DNA of 64,000 nt from Pirellulales bacterium (GTDB lineage: Bacteria; Planctomycetota; Planctomycetia; Pirellulales; JACPPG01). The notes under the pieces are model-generated. The model was not told where the DNA came from. It worked only from the letters and a program-made list of their open reading frames with translations, and did no database searches. The stretch is taken from NCBI GenBank assembly GCA_036499395.1, contig DASYDW010000004.1, positions 1 to 64,000 on the forward strand. The letters run 5' to 3'. Positions 1 through 8,208 of this stretch are shown here, piece after piece. The stretch's first letter is position 1, and the number at the start of each line of letters is the position of its first letter. The position numbers and the translations under genes were made by a program.

Positions 1-1501
1 CGATCTTGATGCCGTCGGGCCGCTCGATCATATTGGCCGCGGTTGTGAAAAAAAACACCAGCGTAATGAACACAAAAATCCAAGGCGTCCGCGTCACCCA
101 GTGCCCGGTACGCTGGCGATACAAATCGATTACCGTCGCCAGGCAAGCGCTCGAAATCAATACTAACACGCCAGTGGCATAGGCGCCCCCTTGGGCCCCG
201 ACGTCGGCCTCGAACATCCAAGTGACGAACAGATTGATTGCCGTAAACAATACGACGAGCGGAAGCACCACTCGCGACCACTCGGGCGCCATGCCGTATC
301 GTGGCAAGTATTGAGGTACCAGATTCAATAGCCCTGCCATTGCGCTGAGGCCGGCAAAACTCAGAATCAGAACCGTGCTCAAGTCGTAGATCGTTCCGAA
401 AGTTTCGCCGAACATTGAATTGATCACGGCTGGCCCTTCGCCGTGCGCTAGGTAGGCCAGCGCGCGATCCGCAGCCGGCCCATTCTTGCGCAATGCGTCG
501 GGCGGAATGAGTGTAGTGCTAACCAGAGACGAGGCTAGTAAATAGATCGACATGATCACGGCTGCTGTGATCAGAAGCTTGCGCGTGTTGCGAATCCGGC
601 CGCGCGGGTTTTCAGTGGTGTCATCGGGATGGCCGATAATCAAGGGCATGACGGCCACCCCGGTCTCGAAGCCGCTTAACCCCAGCGCTAACTTGGGGAA
701 CAGTAGCAAGCTGATGGCCAAGATGGTCCACCCGCCTTTACCCGTGAGCGGGCTATTCTCCAAATACCAATTTCCCGCAACGACGTTTGAGTACCAGTCG
801 TGCAAGTACTCGGGGTGGGCAAAAAGGTGTGTTAAACCGCTGCCGATAACCAGCACGTTCAAAATCAAATAGCCGCCGACAATGACTACGGCCAGGCCAA
901 TTGCCTCCTTGAATCCACGTATGAACGTGGCGCCCAGGATAACTAGTAACGTCATGGTCAGCCAGTTGCGCTGCTGAACTTCGGTCATTTCACGGATGAA
1001 CGACGGAGCGTTCTGCCAGATGGGATTGTCCATCAAGTGTACGGCGGCGTCGGCTGCCGAAAGTGTCTTGGTGATGACGAAGTCGGTTGCGGCGAATCCC
1101 AATAGCGCCAGCACAATGGCCTTGCCTGTCCAGCCATGCATCAATCGTTCCAGGACGGCGATCGATCCTTGTCCGTTGGGCGAGCATGAAGCCACGTGCG
1201 CGTATACTGGCAGCGCACCAAAGAGTGTCACCACCACGAGCACGATGGTGGTCAAGGGCGCCAACAGCCCAGCCGCCTCGAACGCGATCGACGGCTGATA
1301 GGCCAGCGTGCTGAAATAATCGACACCCGTCAGGCACATCACCCACAGCCAAAATGTCTGATGGCGCGGCGGGTCAATTGCGATGCCGCCGGATGCGTCG
1401 GTCTTTTGTCGTTGGGGGCTGGCGGCCTCGGATTGAGGGGCGGGAGTGACATGCGCGCGTACACTCAGTGGGCGCGACGCAGACCGCTTGGGTGACCACA
1501 T
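1..1501 (-). CDS. APC-superfamily amino acid permease, C-terminus cut by the window edge
   Basis: The minus-strand frame stays open from an ATG at 1501 to the first base of the window, giving at least 500 residues, so the C-terminus is missing. The protein begins with a charged cytoplasmic stretch of about 45 residues and then has many hydrophobic membrane segments (for example around TFWLWVMCLTGVDYF and TIVLVVVTLFGALPVY). A motif LVPQYLPRYGMAPEW near the end resembles a loop seen in amino-acid-polyamine-organocation transporters, as I recall the family. It probably imports or exchanges an amino acid or amine at the inner membrane; the substrate cannot be told. An in-frame TAG lies two codons before the ATG, which fixes the start region. 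The next gene upstream is on the same strand, 329 bases away. Confidence 0.75.
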   Translation of the reverse strand, partial: MWSPKRSASRPLSVRAHVTPAPQSEAASPQRQKTDASGGIAIDPPRHQTFWLWVMCLTGVDYFSTLAYQPSIAFEAAGLLAPLTTIVLVVVTLFGALPVYAHVASCSPNGQGSIAVLERLMHGWTGKAIVLALLGFAATDFVITKTLSAADAAVHLMDNPIWQNAPSFIREMTEVQQRNWLTMTLLVILGATFIRGFKEAIGLAVVIVGGYLILNVLVIGSGLTHLFAHPEYLHDWYSNVVAGNWYLENSPLTGKGGWTILAISLLLFPKLALGLSGFETGVAVMPLIIGHPDDTTENPRGRIRNTRKLLITAAVIMSIYLLASSLVSTTLIPPDALRKNGPAADRALAYLAHGEGPAVINSMFGETFGTIYDLSTVLILSFAGLSAMAGLLNLVPQYLPRYGMAPEWSRVVLPLVVLFTAINLFVTWMFEADVGAQGGAYATGVLVLISSACLATVIDLYRQRTGHWVTRTPWIFVFITLVFFFTTAANMIERPDGIKI

Positions 1502-1830
1502 GTGCTACTCACCAGGCTCTATTGTCACGGTTTGGAACGGCCCGTACCGTCGCTCCGCCGGCGCCAATAGCGTTGGCCAGAAGGGAGTATCAAGCACCTC
1601 GGTGCAAATGTCTAGTAAATTCTGATCGCAGCATCGCGACGAGCCGACAAGGCGTGAAATGGTGAAGGGCGGCGCGTCGACGGAAACAGAGATGGGCTGG
1701 CAGCGCGCGACCGGCGAGCAAAATATGCAGCGCGTTGGTTACGCTCGGATAACCGCGGCTCGACAACGATTGAGTTGCAGCTCGGGCATCTTGGTTGTCA
1801 ATGATGGGTTTGATTGGACTTCATATCCCG
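1502..1830. other. Intergenic region upstream of the permease gene
   Basis: No convincing coding frame, RNA gene or repeat was seen in these 329 bases. Both neighbours read leftwards, so the stretch should hold the end of the 1831-3276 transcript and the promoter of the permease gene. No clear terminator hairpin was found. Confidence 0.4.
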
Positions 1831-3276
1831 TCAAAGGCCGGTCAGCTCTTTGGCGGGGATTGGTCGCCGGTAGCCAAAGAAGCCGTGGAGTCGTATTACT
1901 TCAGCGACTTCGTTGGGCACGTGGTCACTCCATGAGGGATCGCCGGCTTTGATCTGAGCAATAACATCGCGCGAAAAAATCGACAGGTATTCAGGATTGT
2001 AATTCCCCAATTGCTCGATGCATCCGCGCTGAACCAAATACTCGAACAGGTTGCGCAGCTCCGGGGCCACCTTTAAGTTGTCGACAGTTGTCAGAGCTCC
2101 TGTTTGCCGGTCCATTAGCGGGTAGATATACAGCTTGAGATCATTCTTGAATAAGCGTCCAAACGATTCGAGAATTCCGCCGTCTAGCCGCGCGTAATAC
2201 TTCTCGTCAAACAGGTCGCAAAGACTGCCGGCCCCCATAGTGATACCGATCTTCTCCTTCGTGTAACGGGCTAGATACGCTGCTAAGCGGTAGTACTCGA
2301 AGTAATCGGAAATAAGCACCGTTTTGCCGCAGGAGGCCAGCATATCGGCGCGGGCTAGAAAGTCGCGCAGGTCGATTGTGCCGCTCGTCTGCCCGCTGGC
2401 AGCCTGCAGGTTGTGCATCGTGATTTCCATCAGCGACACGACGGGCTTTCCCTCCACTTCGGGCTCGCGCGAAAACTTTTCGTGAGCCGAGCGAAGCATA
2501 TCGACGTTGACGTGCGTTACCGGACGGAAACTTCCGCGTTCGACAAGGATCGGCTTCTTGTACAGCACTTCAGATGGTTGCAGCACTTCGCCCGTGGCCG
2601 AAAACATGGCCGCATTGCTAAGGCCCAATTGCACGAGTCGCAAGCTCATTACCCGGTTATCGACCTGCCGGAAGGCAATGCCCGAAAATTCGATCATGTC
2701 GATTTCGATGCGTCTCGTGCTGAGGTCGTCGAGCAGCGACTCGACAAGTTTGTCGGGCTCGTGATTGAGACAGAAGGCACCGTAGATGAGATTCACGCCT
2801 ACTATTCCCAGCGCTTCCTGCTGCAGAGCATTTTCGGTGTCAAGCATCCGTACATGGAGGATGATTTGACTGTCCTGGTCGCGCGGATGCGCCTGGAAGC
2901 GGACACCCATCCAGCCATGGCATTCATTAGTGCCCTTGAAGTTTCTCGCCGAAACCGTATCAGCAAATGCAAAGAAGGAGGTCGTGTCACCTCGGCTCTC
3001 GCGCAATCGGCTAAGGTTCAGCTCGTGTTCATGGTCGAGCATCGATTCCAGCCGCTGCCGGCATACATACCTCTCGCATTCGCCATACACCGCATCACTT
3101 ACGGCCATGTCGTAGGCGGACATACTCTTGGCGATCGTGCCTGCAGCACCGCCGACGCGAAAGAACCACCGCACCACCTCCTGTCCAGCGCCGATCTCGG
3201 CAAAGGTGCCGTAGCGGCGCAGGTCTAGGTTAATGCTCAGCGCCTTACGCTCGGTATTCGGATTATCGTTTGACAT
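1831..3276 (-). CDS. Conserved protein of unknown function, 481 residues
   Basis: This soluble-looking protein has no signal peptide and no membrane segment. Its N-terminal part carries a strongly patterned block (RRYGTFAEIGAGQEVVRWFF, then VGGAAGTIAKSMSAYDM) that I recognise from a widespread, uncharacterised bacterial family. I recall database labels such as TonB-dependent receptor or nicotinate-nucleotide adenylyltransferase for relatives, but there is no beta-barrel signature and no HxGH nucleotidyltransferase motif here, so those labels look wrong. The gene stands alone: an intergenic region and a decayed gene lie upstream, and the permease lies downstream on the same strand. The ATG at 3276 is followed by a short Asn/Asp-rich lead-in before the conserved block. 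Function is unknown. Confidence 0.8.
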   Translation of the reverse strand: MSNDNPNTERKALSINLDLRRYGTFAEIGAGQEVVRWFFRVGGAAGTIAKSMSAYDMAVSDAVYGECERYVCRQRLESMLDHEHELNLSRLRESRGDTTSFFAFADTVSARNFKGTNECHGWMGVRFQAHPRDQDSQIILHVRMLDTENALQQEALGIVGVNLIYGAFCLNHEPDKLVESLLDDLSTRRIEIDMIEFSGIAFRQVDNRVMSLRLVQLGLSNAAMFSATGEVLQPSEVLYKKPILVERGSFRPVTHVNVDMLRSAHEKFSREPEVEGKPVVSLMEITMHNLQAASGQTSGTIDLRDFLARADMLASCGKTVLISDYFEYYRLAAYLARYTKEKIGITMGAGSLCDLFDEKYYARLDGGILESFGRLFKNDLKLYIYPLMDRQTGALTTVDNLKVAPELRNLFEYLVQRGCIEQLGNYNPEYLSIFSRDVIAQIKAGDPSWSDHVPNEVAEVIRLHGFFGYRRPIPAKELTGL

Positions 3277-3628
3277 AGCGGCAAATGATTATGACAGAGG
3301 CGAAGGTGAAAAAACCAAAACGTGCAAGGCGATTGTGCGCTCGTCGGCTACGCGTGAGAAGCTAGGACCTGATCGGACGAGACCGTACTGTTTTGCAGAT
3401 TTAGATACTCGCAATATTGAATGAGACCTGTCGAGAACTGTCAATCAGGAACTTTGCGGTACCCGCCAATTACGTCGCGGAAAAACGAATCATTTTCAGC
3501 AGTGTTTCTGTTACTCCGCCCTGAACGGGCTGCGGCCATCGAAAACTACGCACGAATATTTCCGAACGCTGAGCAGCTATCCTGACCCGAACATATATCT
3601 ATAGGACTTTGAATCTTTACCCAACCGT
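3277..3628. other. Intergenic region, low coding content
   Basis: These 352 bases separate the start of the 481-residue protein gene from the decayed dockerin-like fragment. Local AT content is higher than in the neighbouring genes. The part near 3277-3420 should hold the promoter of the minus-strand gene, but no convincing -35/-10 pair with proper spacing was found. The part near 3540-3628 may be further, more decayed sequence of the secreted-protein remnant that follows. Confidence 0.35.
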
Positions 3629-3889
3629 TTGATCGCGAAATCACTCGACGGCGACTGGACCAATGGCACAAGTAACTACCCGTCCGGAAACGGCACGGCG
3701 GGAGGTGACTTCAACTTTGTGTTCAACGTGTTGCCGGGCGACGGCAATGGAGATGGAATTATCAACTCGCAGGAACGACTGAGCCTGCCGTCGACGACGA
3801 ACTGGTTGAACTCCTTGCGGCACATGCTGGCGCGTGATGCGTGCCGTTGCAGAAGGGCAGATGAGCCGATGCTCAAGCTGCAATCGTGA
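3629..3889 (+). pseudogene. Remnant of a large secreted protein with a dockerin-like calcium loop
   Basis: The frame reads LDGDWTNGT, then GGDFNFVFNVLPGDGNGDG and IINSQE. The part DGNGDGIINSQE is a 12-residue EF-hand/dockerin-type calcium loop (Asp at 1, Asn at 3, Asp at 5, Glu at 12). In planctomycetes such motifs usually sit near the C-terminus of extracellular proteins of a thousand or more residues, after bacterial Ig-like or cadherin-like repeats. Here only about 60 residues of recognisable sequence survive, no long frame precedes them, and the tail turns into low-quality sequence (ARDACRCRRADE). I therefore call a decayed gene fragment, not a functional 86-residue protein. Confidence 0.55.
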
Positions 3890-4311
3890 TTGCGGGTCGC
3901 TAGGATAAGCCCATTAAATGCCCTCGGTTTCAGCTTAGCCGCCGATTGGATGGGGGCGCGGTCTTCGCGAACGATCGAAACTCACGCTTATCCCCGAATC
4001 CAAGGGATGGAGCCTTGCAAGAACTGCGGGGAGACTCCCCAGCGTACTTCAGGCAACGGAAGGGGGCGTGATTCCCAGCATCGCGTACGAATCGCGGCAC
4101 TCATAAAACCAACGTTTGATGATGCAGTGCGCGCGTCAGAAAGTCATCCCATACCTGGTAGAAGCACCAAAAGAAATCGACACGCCGTGCAGTGCCAACA
4201 GGTATGCTTTCCATCGGAGCCCGAGCCGCCCCGCTGCCAGCCAATCAGTCCTAGTCGCTGTCACCCGTTCGCCAATTGACGAGCACTAGCGGGCGAGCGG
4301 GTCGGCCAAAA
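3890..4311. other. Intergenic region downstream of the secreted-protein remnant
   Basis: An open frame of 129 codons exists on the plus strand, but its product is rich in Arg, Pro, Ser and His with no recognisable pattern and looks like chance coding. The region lies between the remnant and the end of the SHOCT gene. It may be further debris of the same decay event. No RNA gene or clear terminator was seen. Confidence 0.4.
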
Positions 4312-5154
4312 TTAAAGCCGTCCCAGCAGCTCCACTTTTTTTGTCGTAAAATCTTCGTCCGTTATAAAACCTTTCGCCTTCAACTCGCCCAGGCGTTCAA
4401 TGGCATCCAGGATGCCGGAGTGAGACATTGAACCCACGCTTTGCGCTGCTGCCGGGACCGAACCCTGCACAAGCGGCTGCGTGGTCGGCATTGCCTGTGC
4501 TGCCGGCATTGACTGGGTTGACTGACCATTGCGCAATACAACCGGCAGGCTTCCCAAGTTCACCGTGCCGTATTGGCTACTGAAGGCGATCGAACCGCCT
4601 TGGCCTTGCTGCTGAGAAAAACCGCCAATCTGGTGATCGAGCGTGTCGTAGACCCAAACATCGCCACCCGTTTTGACCGCCAGGCGCCGCGCGACAGCAA
4701 AGTAGGCGTACCGAACGTTGTTCTGTACGCCGGTTGCGTTTGGCGAGCCGAACTCAGAGGGCCACCAGTTGTCATTCGGATCGGGAACGAACAGGCTGGA
4801 ATTGCCTAAAGATGCACCGCTCGTTTGGTTTTGGTGTCCGCTGCCACTCTGGCTTTGGGACTGGAAACTACCTGACTGCAGCAAGCCGGGTTGATTGGCA
4901 AGGATGTTGGAGATGTCATAGCACAGGCCGTCAACGCGACCCTTGAGTGAGTAGTTGAACATGTCGCCAAGCATAAGCATGCCACCCTGCATCCATTGGC
5001 CCGAGCCGCCGAATTCAGGATGGCTGAACTGGGCCATTCGTCCATTGCCGTTGAGGACGGCGAACAGCATGTGAGTGACCGCATCGACGCTAAAGCCATA
5101 CCGCTGGGCCAAGTCATTCGCAATGCGTTGCCCTTCGGGGGTAAGTTGTTGCAT
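4312..5154 (-). CDS. SHOCT-domain protein, 280 residues
   Basis: The last 35 residues (from about SGILDAIERLGELKAKGFIT to KKVELLGRL) form a SHOCT domain, a short C-terminal helical module with a Leu-rich first helix, a Gly turn and an acidic second helix. The N-terminal part (QQLTPEGQRIANDLAQRYGF) and a central Gly/Met-rich part (GGSGQWMQGGMLMLGDMF) match a family of SHOCT proteins known in many bacteria with no assigned function. Between them lies a Gln/Ser-rich linker. No signal peptide or membrane helix is visible, so it is probably cytoplasmic. SHOCT modules often occur in oligomerising or envelope-stress-related proteins, but that is only a family-level hint. The gene appears monocistronic, and no good Shine-Dalgarno precedes the ATG. 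Confidence 0.75.
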   Translation of the reverse strand: MQQLTPEGQRIANDLAQRYGFSVDAVTHMLFAVLNGNGRMAQFSHPEFGGSGQWMQGGMLMLGDMFNYSLKGRVDGLCYDISNILANQPGLLQSGSFQSQSQSGSGHQNQTSGASLGNSSLFVPDPNDNWWPSEFGSPNATGVQNNVRYAYFAVARRLAVKTGGDVWVYDTLDHQIGGFSQQQGQGGSIAFSSQYGTVNLGSLPVVLRNGQSTQSMPAAQAMPTTQPLVQGSVPAAAQSVGSMSHSGILDAIERLGELKAKGFITDEDFTTKKVELLGRL

Positions 5155-5484
5155 TTTCGGTTTTTCTGGGTCTGGGCGCTGCCGTCCAAGAACCCGGCTA
5201 ACGTCGTGATTATTGATCGGTAGAAATGACTTTGCATCGGGTCTCAGCTTAGCAAATGACGCCGGCCGCGAAAGTGGCGTCGGGGAGGTCTGTCGCGCCT
5301 CTTTACCTCACACCGCGTTTGCTCCCTCGGCTGTGTCATCAAGTCATACGTAAGCTGGTACTCCCGAAATACCACCGTTATTTGAGACGGATGACGGCCC
5401 CTGGTACGGCATGGATAAGTTAGATCATGAGCCGATGGGACAACGGTCCAACTACGTAAGGAGGGCGTTTCCTGAGCGGGTTCC

Positions 5485-5498
5485 CCCCTTCGAAGGGG
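5485..5498. repeat. Perfect 14-bp palindrome
   Basis: CCCCTTCGAAGGGG is a perfect inverted repeat with no loop. It could be a protein-binding site or one arm of a weak hairpin. No poly-T tract follows on either strand, so a Rho-independent terminator is unlikely. Confidence 0.5.
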
Positions 5499-5522
5499 CC
5501 TCGGTCGGTAATGGAACGATTA

Positions 5523-5537
5523 ACCCCTCCTAGGGGT
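5523..5537. repeat. Short inverted repeat, 6-bp stem
   Basis: ACCCCT and AGGGGT flank a three-base loop. The element lies 25 bases after the 14-bp palindrome. The two may be unrelated, or both may be remnants of one mobile element. No function can be assigned. Confidence 0.35.
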
Positions 5538-5733
5538 ATTCTCTTGGAAATGACGGTGAAAAACTCTTGATCTGTGTCTTCCCATTCTTCCTCGCGTAAG
5601 CAAGTTTGCACGATTTGCCGGCATCGGCGAGCGAGTGCGAACCCGGTTCTTGGAAGAGGTGATCGACTTTGAGATGATGATTCAGAGCGGCGCGACGTAA
5701 CTCCATCGAGTGGGTTCAAAGAGATAATTAGAC

Positions 5734-5925
5734 GTGCTTGAAATTGACTGGGATGCTGAAGCAATCCGTGTGGCAAACTACCTAACGCGACACGTCGCCG
5801 AGATGCCCCGTGGCGCACTCCTTTGGCATCACGGAATCATCGTCGCCTTCGGCACGGACGATTATTCGAGAGACCAAAAGTCGCAGGAGGTAGTTCAGCT
5901 TTTAATGTCCATGCGATGGGTCTAA
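5734..5925 (+). CDS. Small hypothetical protein (63 residues), possibly truncated at an insertion-sequence edge
   Basis: The frame opens with GTG and encodes LEIDWDAEAIRVANYLTRHV followed by a hydrophobic stretch (GALLWHHGIIVAFG). The composition is protein-like, with balanced charged residues and no Arg/Pro skew. It stops at TAA (5923-5925), six bases before the left hairpin of the insertion sequence, so the original gene may have been longer. I do not recognise the family. It could be a functional small protein, a truncated gene or chance coding. Confidence 0.4.
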   Translation: MLEIDWDAEAIRVANYLTRHVAEMPRGALLWHHGIIVAFGTDDYSRDQKSQEVVQLLMSMRWV

Positions 5926-5930
5926 ATCCC

Positions 5931-5944
5931 TCGCCGTCAGGCGA
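5931..5944 (+). repeat. Left-end hairpin of the IS200-type element
   Basis: TCGCC and GGCGA form a perfect 5-bp stem around the loop GTCA, 33 bases before the transposase start. Its position fits the subterminal left-end hairpin recognised by TnpA in IS200/IS605 elements. Confidence 0.55.
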
Positions 5945-5976
5945 ACCCTTGAGGTTTTTCGGTTTGCTATGATCGG

Positions 5977-6423
5977 GTGATGGAAAAGTACCGGACTGGT
6001 TCGCATAGTCGCTTCGACCTGAAGTACCATTTCGTGTGGATCACGAAGTATCGCAAACCTCTTCTGGTCGATGCGGTGGGTGTTCGACTCCGCGAATTAG
6101 TGCGAGAGATCTGTCGTACCAACGAGCTAGAGATCCTGGAAGGATCGGTGTCTCGCGATCATGTGCATGTGCTATTGTCTTGCCCGCCGAACGTGTCGCC
6201 GAGCAAGATAATGCAGTACATCAAAGGTAAAAGCTCCCGCAAGCTGCTGATGGAGTTCCGGCACTTGCAAAAGGCGTTCTGGGGACGGCATTTGTGGGCC
6301 CGCGGCTACTTTGTGGCGTCCAGCGGCAACGTGACAGACGAGGTGATTCAAGAATACATCCGCCAACAGGACGGCACCGAGCCGGACGACGGCGGCGATA
6401 ATTTCCGCATTACCAAATCGTGA
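5977..6423 (+). CDS. tnpA: IS200/IS605-family Y1 transposase TnpA
   Basis: The 148-residue protein has the HUH motif HVHVL (in SRDHVHVLLSC) that binds the divalent metal, and a downstream catalytic tyrosine in VIQEYIRQQ. It starts with SHSRFDLKYHFVWITKYRK, a hallmark of this family, and carries the conserved LWARGYFVASSG block. Length is normal (about 130-155), so the enzyme looks intact. TnpA excises and inserts single-stranded DNA at replication forks, acting on the subterminal hairpins. GTG at 5977 and ATG at 5980 are adjacent possible starts. No tnpB/RNA-guided nuclease gene accompanies it. Confidence 0.92.
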   Translation: MMEKYRTGSHSRFDLKYHFVWITKYRKPLLVDAVGVRLRELVREICRTNELEILEGSVSRDHVHVLLSCPPNVSPSKIMQYIKGKSSRKLLMEFRHLQKAFWGRHLWARGYFVASSGNVTDEVIQEYIRQQDGTEPDDGGDNFRITKS

Positions 6424-6464
6424 GCGGAGGACTTCCAGTCCGGAGTTCACGATTCTCCTTCAAC

Positions 6465-6485
6465 CTACCGGCTTCCAGCCGGTAG
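6465..6485 (+). repeat. Right-end hairpin of the IS200-type element
   Basis: CTACCGGC and GCCGGTAG form a perfect 8-bp stem around a five-base loop, 41 bases after the transposase stop. The complementary strand supplies the last codons and the TAG of the truncated sigma-factor frame, which shows that the two features overlap. Confidence 0.65.
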
Positions 6486-6686
6486 TAGTTCAGTCAAGAC
6501 GCGAAAGAACCAGGTACGAAACGTGGAGTCACCGCGAAACTTCTGCCAGCCGCGTGCCACACGCAGCAAGGCATCTTGAACCAGATCCTCAGCGGCCTCC
6601 CGATCTGCCGTCAGGCGCACGGCAAACCGTAGTGCTGCCGGCATATGCTCCTGAGCCAGTCGGTCAAGCTCGGAGGAGTCCGCCAC
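6465..6686 (-). pseudogene. ECF sigma-factor gene truncated by the insertion sequence
   Basis: The frame starts with GTG at 6686 behind a GAGG ribosome-binding site and encodes about 65 residues of a typical ECF sigma-70 region 2: RFAVRLTADREAAEDLVQDA, then TFRTWFFRV, the -10-recognition and core-binding segment. After RVLT the protein switches to ELLPAGSR, which is encoded by the right-end hairpin of the IS, and stops. Region 4, needed for -35 recognition, is absent, and I do not find it on the far side of the element. The product is therefore very unlikely to act as a sigma factor. Loss of the 3' part suggests a deletion or rearrangement in addition to simple insertion. Confidence 0.75.
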
Positions 6687-6906
6687 GAGTCGCCTCTTGT
6701 TGCTCCCTCGCGCTATTGGGGCGCTCGTCTCTTGAATTAGACGCCTGACTCGCGCAGCCTCTCAAAGACAAAATCAAGAATAGTTACAGTACTTCCTGGC
6801 GGGCGGCGTTGCGGCCAATGCAACGCAGGGTCTGCGAGAGGGGGTGGCGAACGCTGCCGTGAGCGCTCAATTGGCTGGCAGCATAGGGCGTGGCTTTGGA
6901 CCGCCG

Positions 6907-8208
6907 CTAGCCCCCCGGTATTTCGCGGCCGTGAGGGTCCTTTTGCGCATCACTGAGATCGGCCACGATCTGCTCCTGCAGACGGGAGTCGATGAAGTGC
7001 TCCATTCGTTCGGCCGGATCGTGGACATGGTCCGGCGGCAGGCCGAGATGCTCGACCAGGTAAGCCTCCCACAGGCGGTGTGAGCGCACCAATTCGGCCG
7101 CGCGCTGCCGACCGCGATCGGTCAGTTCCAGCTTGCCTTCGATTCGGGCCACGTCGCGCCGTCTCAGCAGAGACCACAGGCCGGCATCGCCCAGCATGCC
7201 TGCGCCAATGGCTTTGGCGGCCTCGTGCGGGCTGAGGCGGCGCTGGACGTGCAGTTCTTCCAGCCGATAGAGCATGGCGAGCAAATCTTCGCGCGCGATG
7301 CGCAAAGATATCTGCAAATTGCGCAGAAACGCAGCCAGGATTCCGTATCGTGGCGAGGCGACCGCCGCCGTGAAGTAGCAGCCCCCTGCGACGACCGCCA
7401 TTGGGCCAGCGGCCGAGACGTTCCAGGCGATCGAAAGGAAGTACCCCAGCACGGCCGACACGACTGCCACGAGTGACGCGAGGAGCATCATGGTTTTCAA
7501 ACGATCGGTGAGCAAGTGGGCCGTTGCGCCGGGCACGATCAGCATGGCGATCACGAGGATCGAACCAACCTGTTCGAACGAGGCCACGGTCGTCAGGGCC
7601 ACGAGCGCCATTAGCAAGTAGAAGAGCCGCTCGGCGTTGATGCCCATTGTCGTGGCGAGCGCGGGATCGAACGAGCTGATTTTCAACTCTTTCCAAAGCA
7701 CGACGATGACGGCGATGTTCAATAGGAGAACTGGCAGGATCGAAACCAGGGCGCGAGGCACTTCGTAGCCCCACAAAGGAACCGTGTAGAACTCGACGAG
7801 GTCGATCTGCCCGTACAGGACGCAATCCGGATCGAGGTCGACACCCTGGCCATATCGCTTGATGAGGATTACGCCCAGTGCGAACAACGAGGTGAAGACC
7901 ACGCCGATCGACGCGTCGGCCGATACGTTTCCTTGGCGATGAATGGTCTGCGTCAAAAACGTCGTCAGTAGGCCCACGGCCAGCGCGCCGGCAAACATAT
8001 ACACAATGTTCAAGCTGCCGGCCGCAATAAAAGCCACGACCAGGCCCGGCAAGACGGCGTGCGATAGCGCATCACCGAGCAAACTCATCCGGCGCAGCAC
8101 CAGATAGCAGCCCAAGAGGGCGCAGGCCACGTTAGTGAGCGACGCAATGCCGATGACCAGGAGGGCATCCTGCACCTGCGCGTCGAGCGTGTGAAACCAG
8201 CTAACCAC
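6907..8208 (-). CDS. Metal ABC transporter permease fused to an MntR/DtxR-like C-terminal module (YtgD position)
   Basis: Residues 1 to about 285 form an ABC-3 family permease for Mn, Zn or Fe import, with the usual LVLRRMSLLGDALSHAVLPG segment and about eight to nine membrane helices. From about residue 306 the protein continues as a winged-helix plus dimerisation module like MntR/DtxR (EDLLAMLYRLEEL, LELTDRGRQRAAELV, RSHRLWEAYL, AERMEHF). By eye, MntR ligands H77, E99, E102 and H103 are kept, E11 is Ala. The GTG at 8208 overlaps the preceding stop by eight bases and is my preferred start; an ATG at 8259 would add 17 residues without a Shine-Dalgarno. It is the last gene of the metal-import operon. 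Confidence 0.85.
   Translation of the reverse strand: MVSWFHTLDAQVQDALLVIGIASLTNVACALLGCYLVLRRMSLLGDALSHAVLPGLVVAFIAAGSLNIVYMFAGALAVGLLTTFLTQTIHRQGNVSADASIGVVFTSLFALGVILIKRYGQGVDLDPDCVLYGQIDLVEFYTVPLWGYEVPRALVSILPVLLLNIAVIVVLWKELKISSFDPALATTMGINAERLFYLLMALVALTTVASFEQVGSILVIAMLIVPGATAHLLTDRLKTMMLLASLVAVVSAVLGYFLSIAWNVSAAGPMAVVAGGCYFTAAVASPRYGILAAFLRNLQISLRIAREDLLAMLYRLEELHVQRRLSPHEAAKAIGAGMLGDAGLWSLLRRRDVARIEGKLELTDRGRQRAAELVRSHRLWEAYLVEHLGLPPDHVHDPAERMEHFIDSRLQEQIVADLSDAQKDPHGREIPGG

Larger units (their letters stand above)
5155..5733. other. Gene-poor region with two short inverted repeats
   Basis: These 579 bases hold no convincing gene. A 132-codon minus-strand frame exists but its product (MRHGASRRRVALGSLPHG) is Arg-rich and patternless. 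Two palindromes occur 25 bases apart and are listed separately. The right end borders a small frame that stops at the edge of an insertion sequence, so the stretch looks like a scarred, degenerating locus. Confidence 0.4.
5926..6491 (+). mobile_element. IS200/IS605-family element carrying only tnpA
   Basis: The element contains one Y1 HUH transposase gene and no tnpB. Subterminal hairpins flank it: TCGCCGTCAGGCGA at 5931-5944 on the left and an 8-bp stem with a five-base loop at 6465-6485 on the right. This family has no terminal inverted repeats and makes no target duplication; the hairpins are the transposase recognition structures. The outer boundaries given are estimates from the hairpin positions. 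The right end abuts, and seems to truncate, an ECF sigma-factor gene on the opposite strand. Confidence 0.7.

Noticed and set aside
2413-3228. 271-codon plus-strand open frame
   Set aside because: It lies opposite the conserved 481-residue protein and its product has antisense-type composition; the minus-strand protein is clearly the real one.
3890-4279. 129-codon plus-strand open frame
   Set aside because: The product is rich in Arg, Pro, His and Ser with no repeating hydrophobic pattern and no recognisable motif; it looks like chance coding next to a decayed gene.
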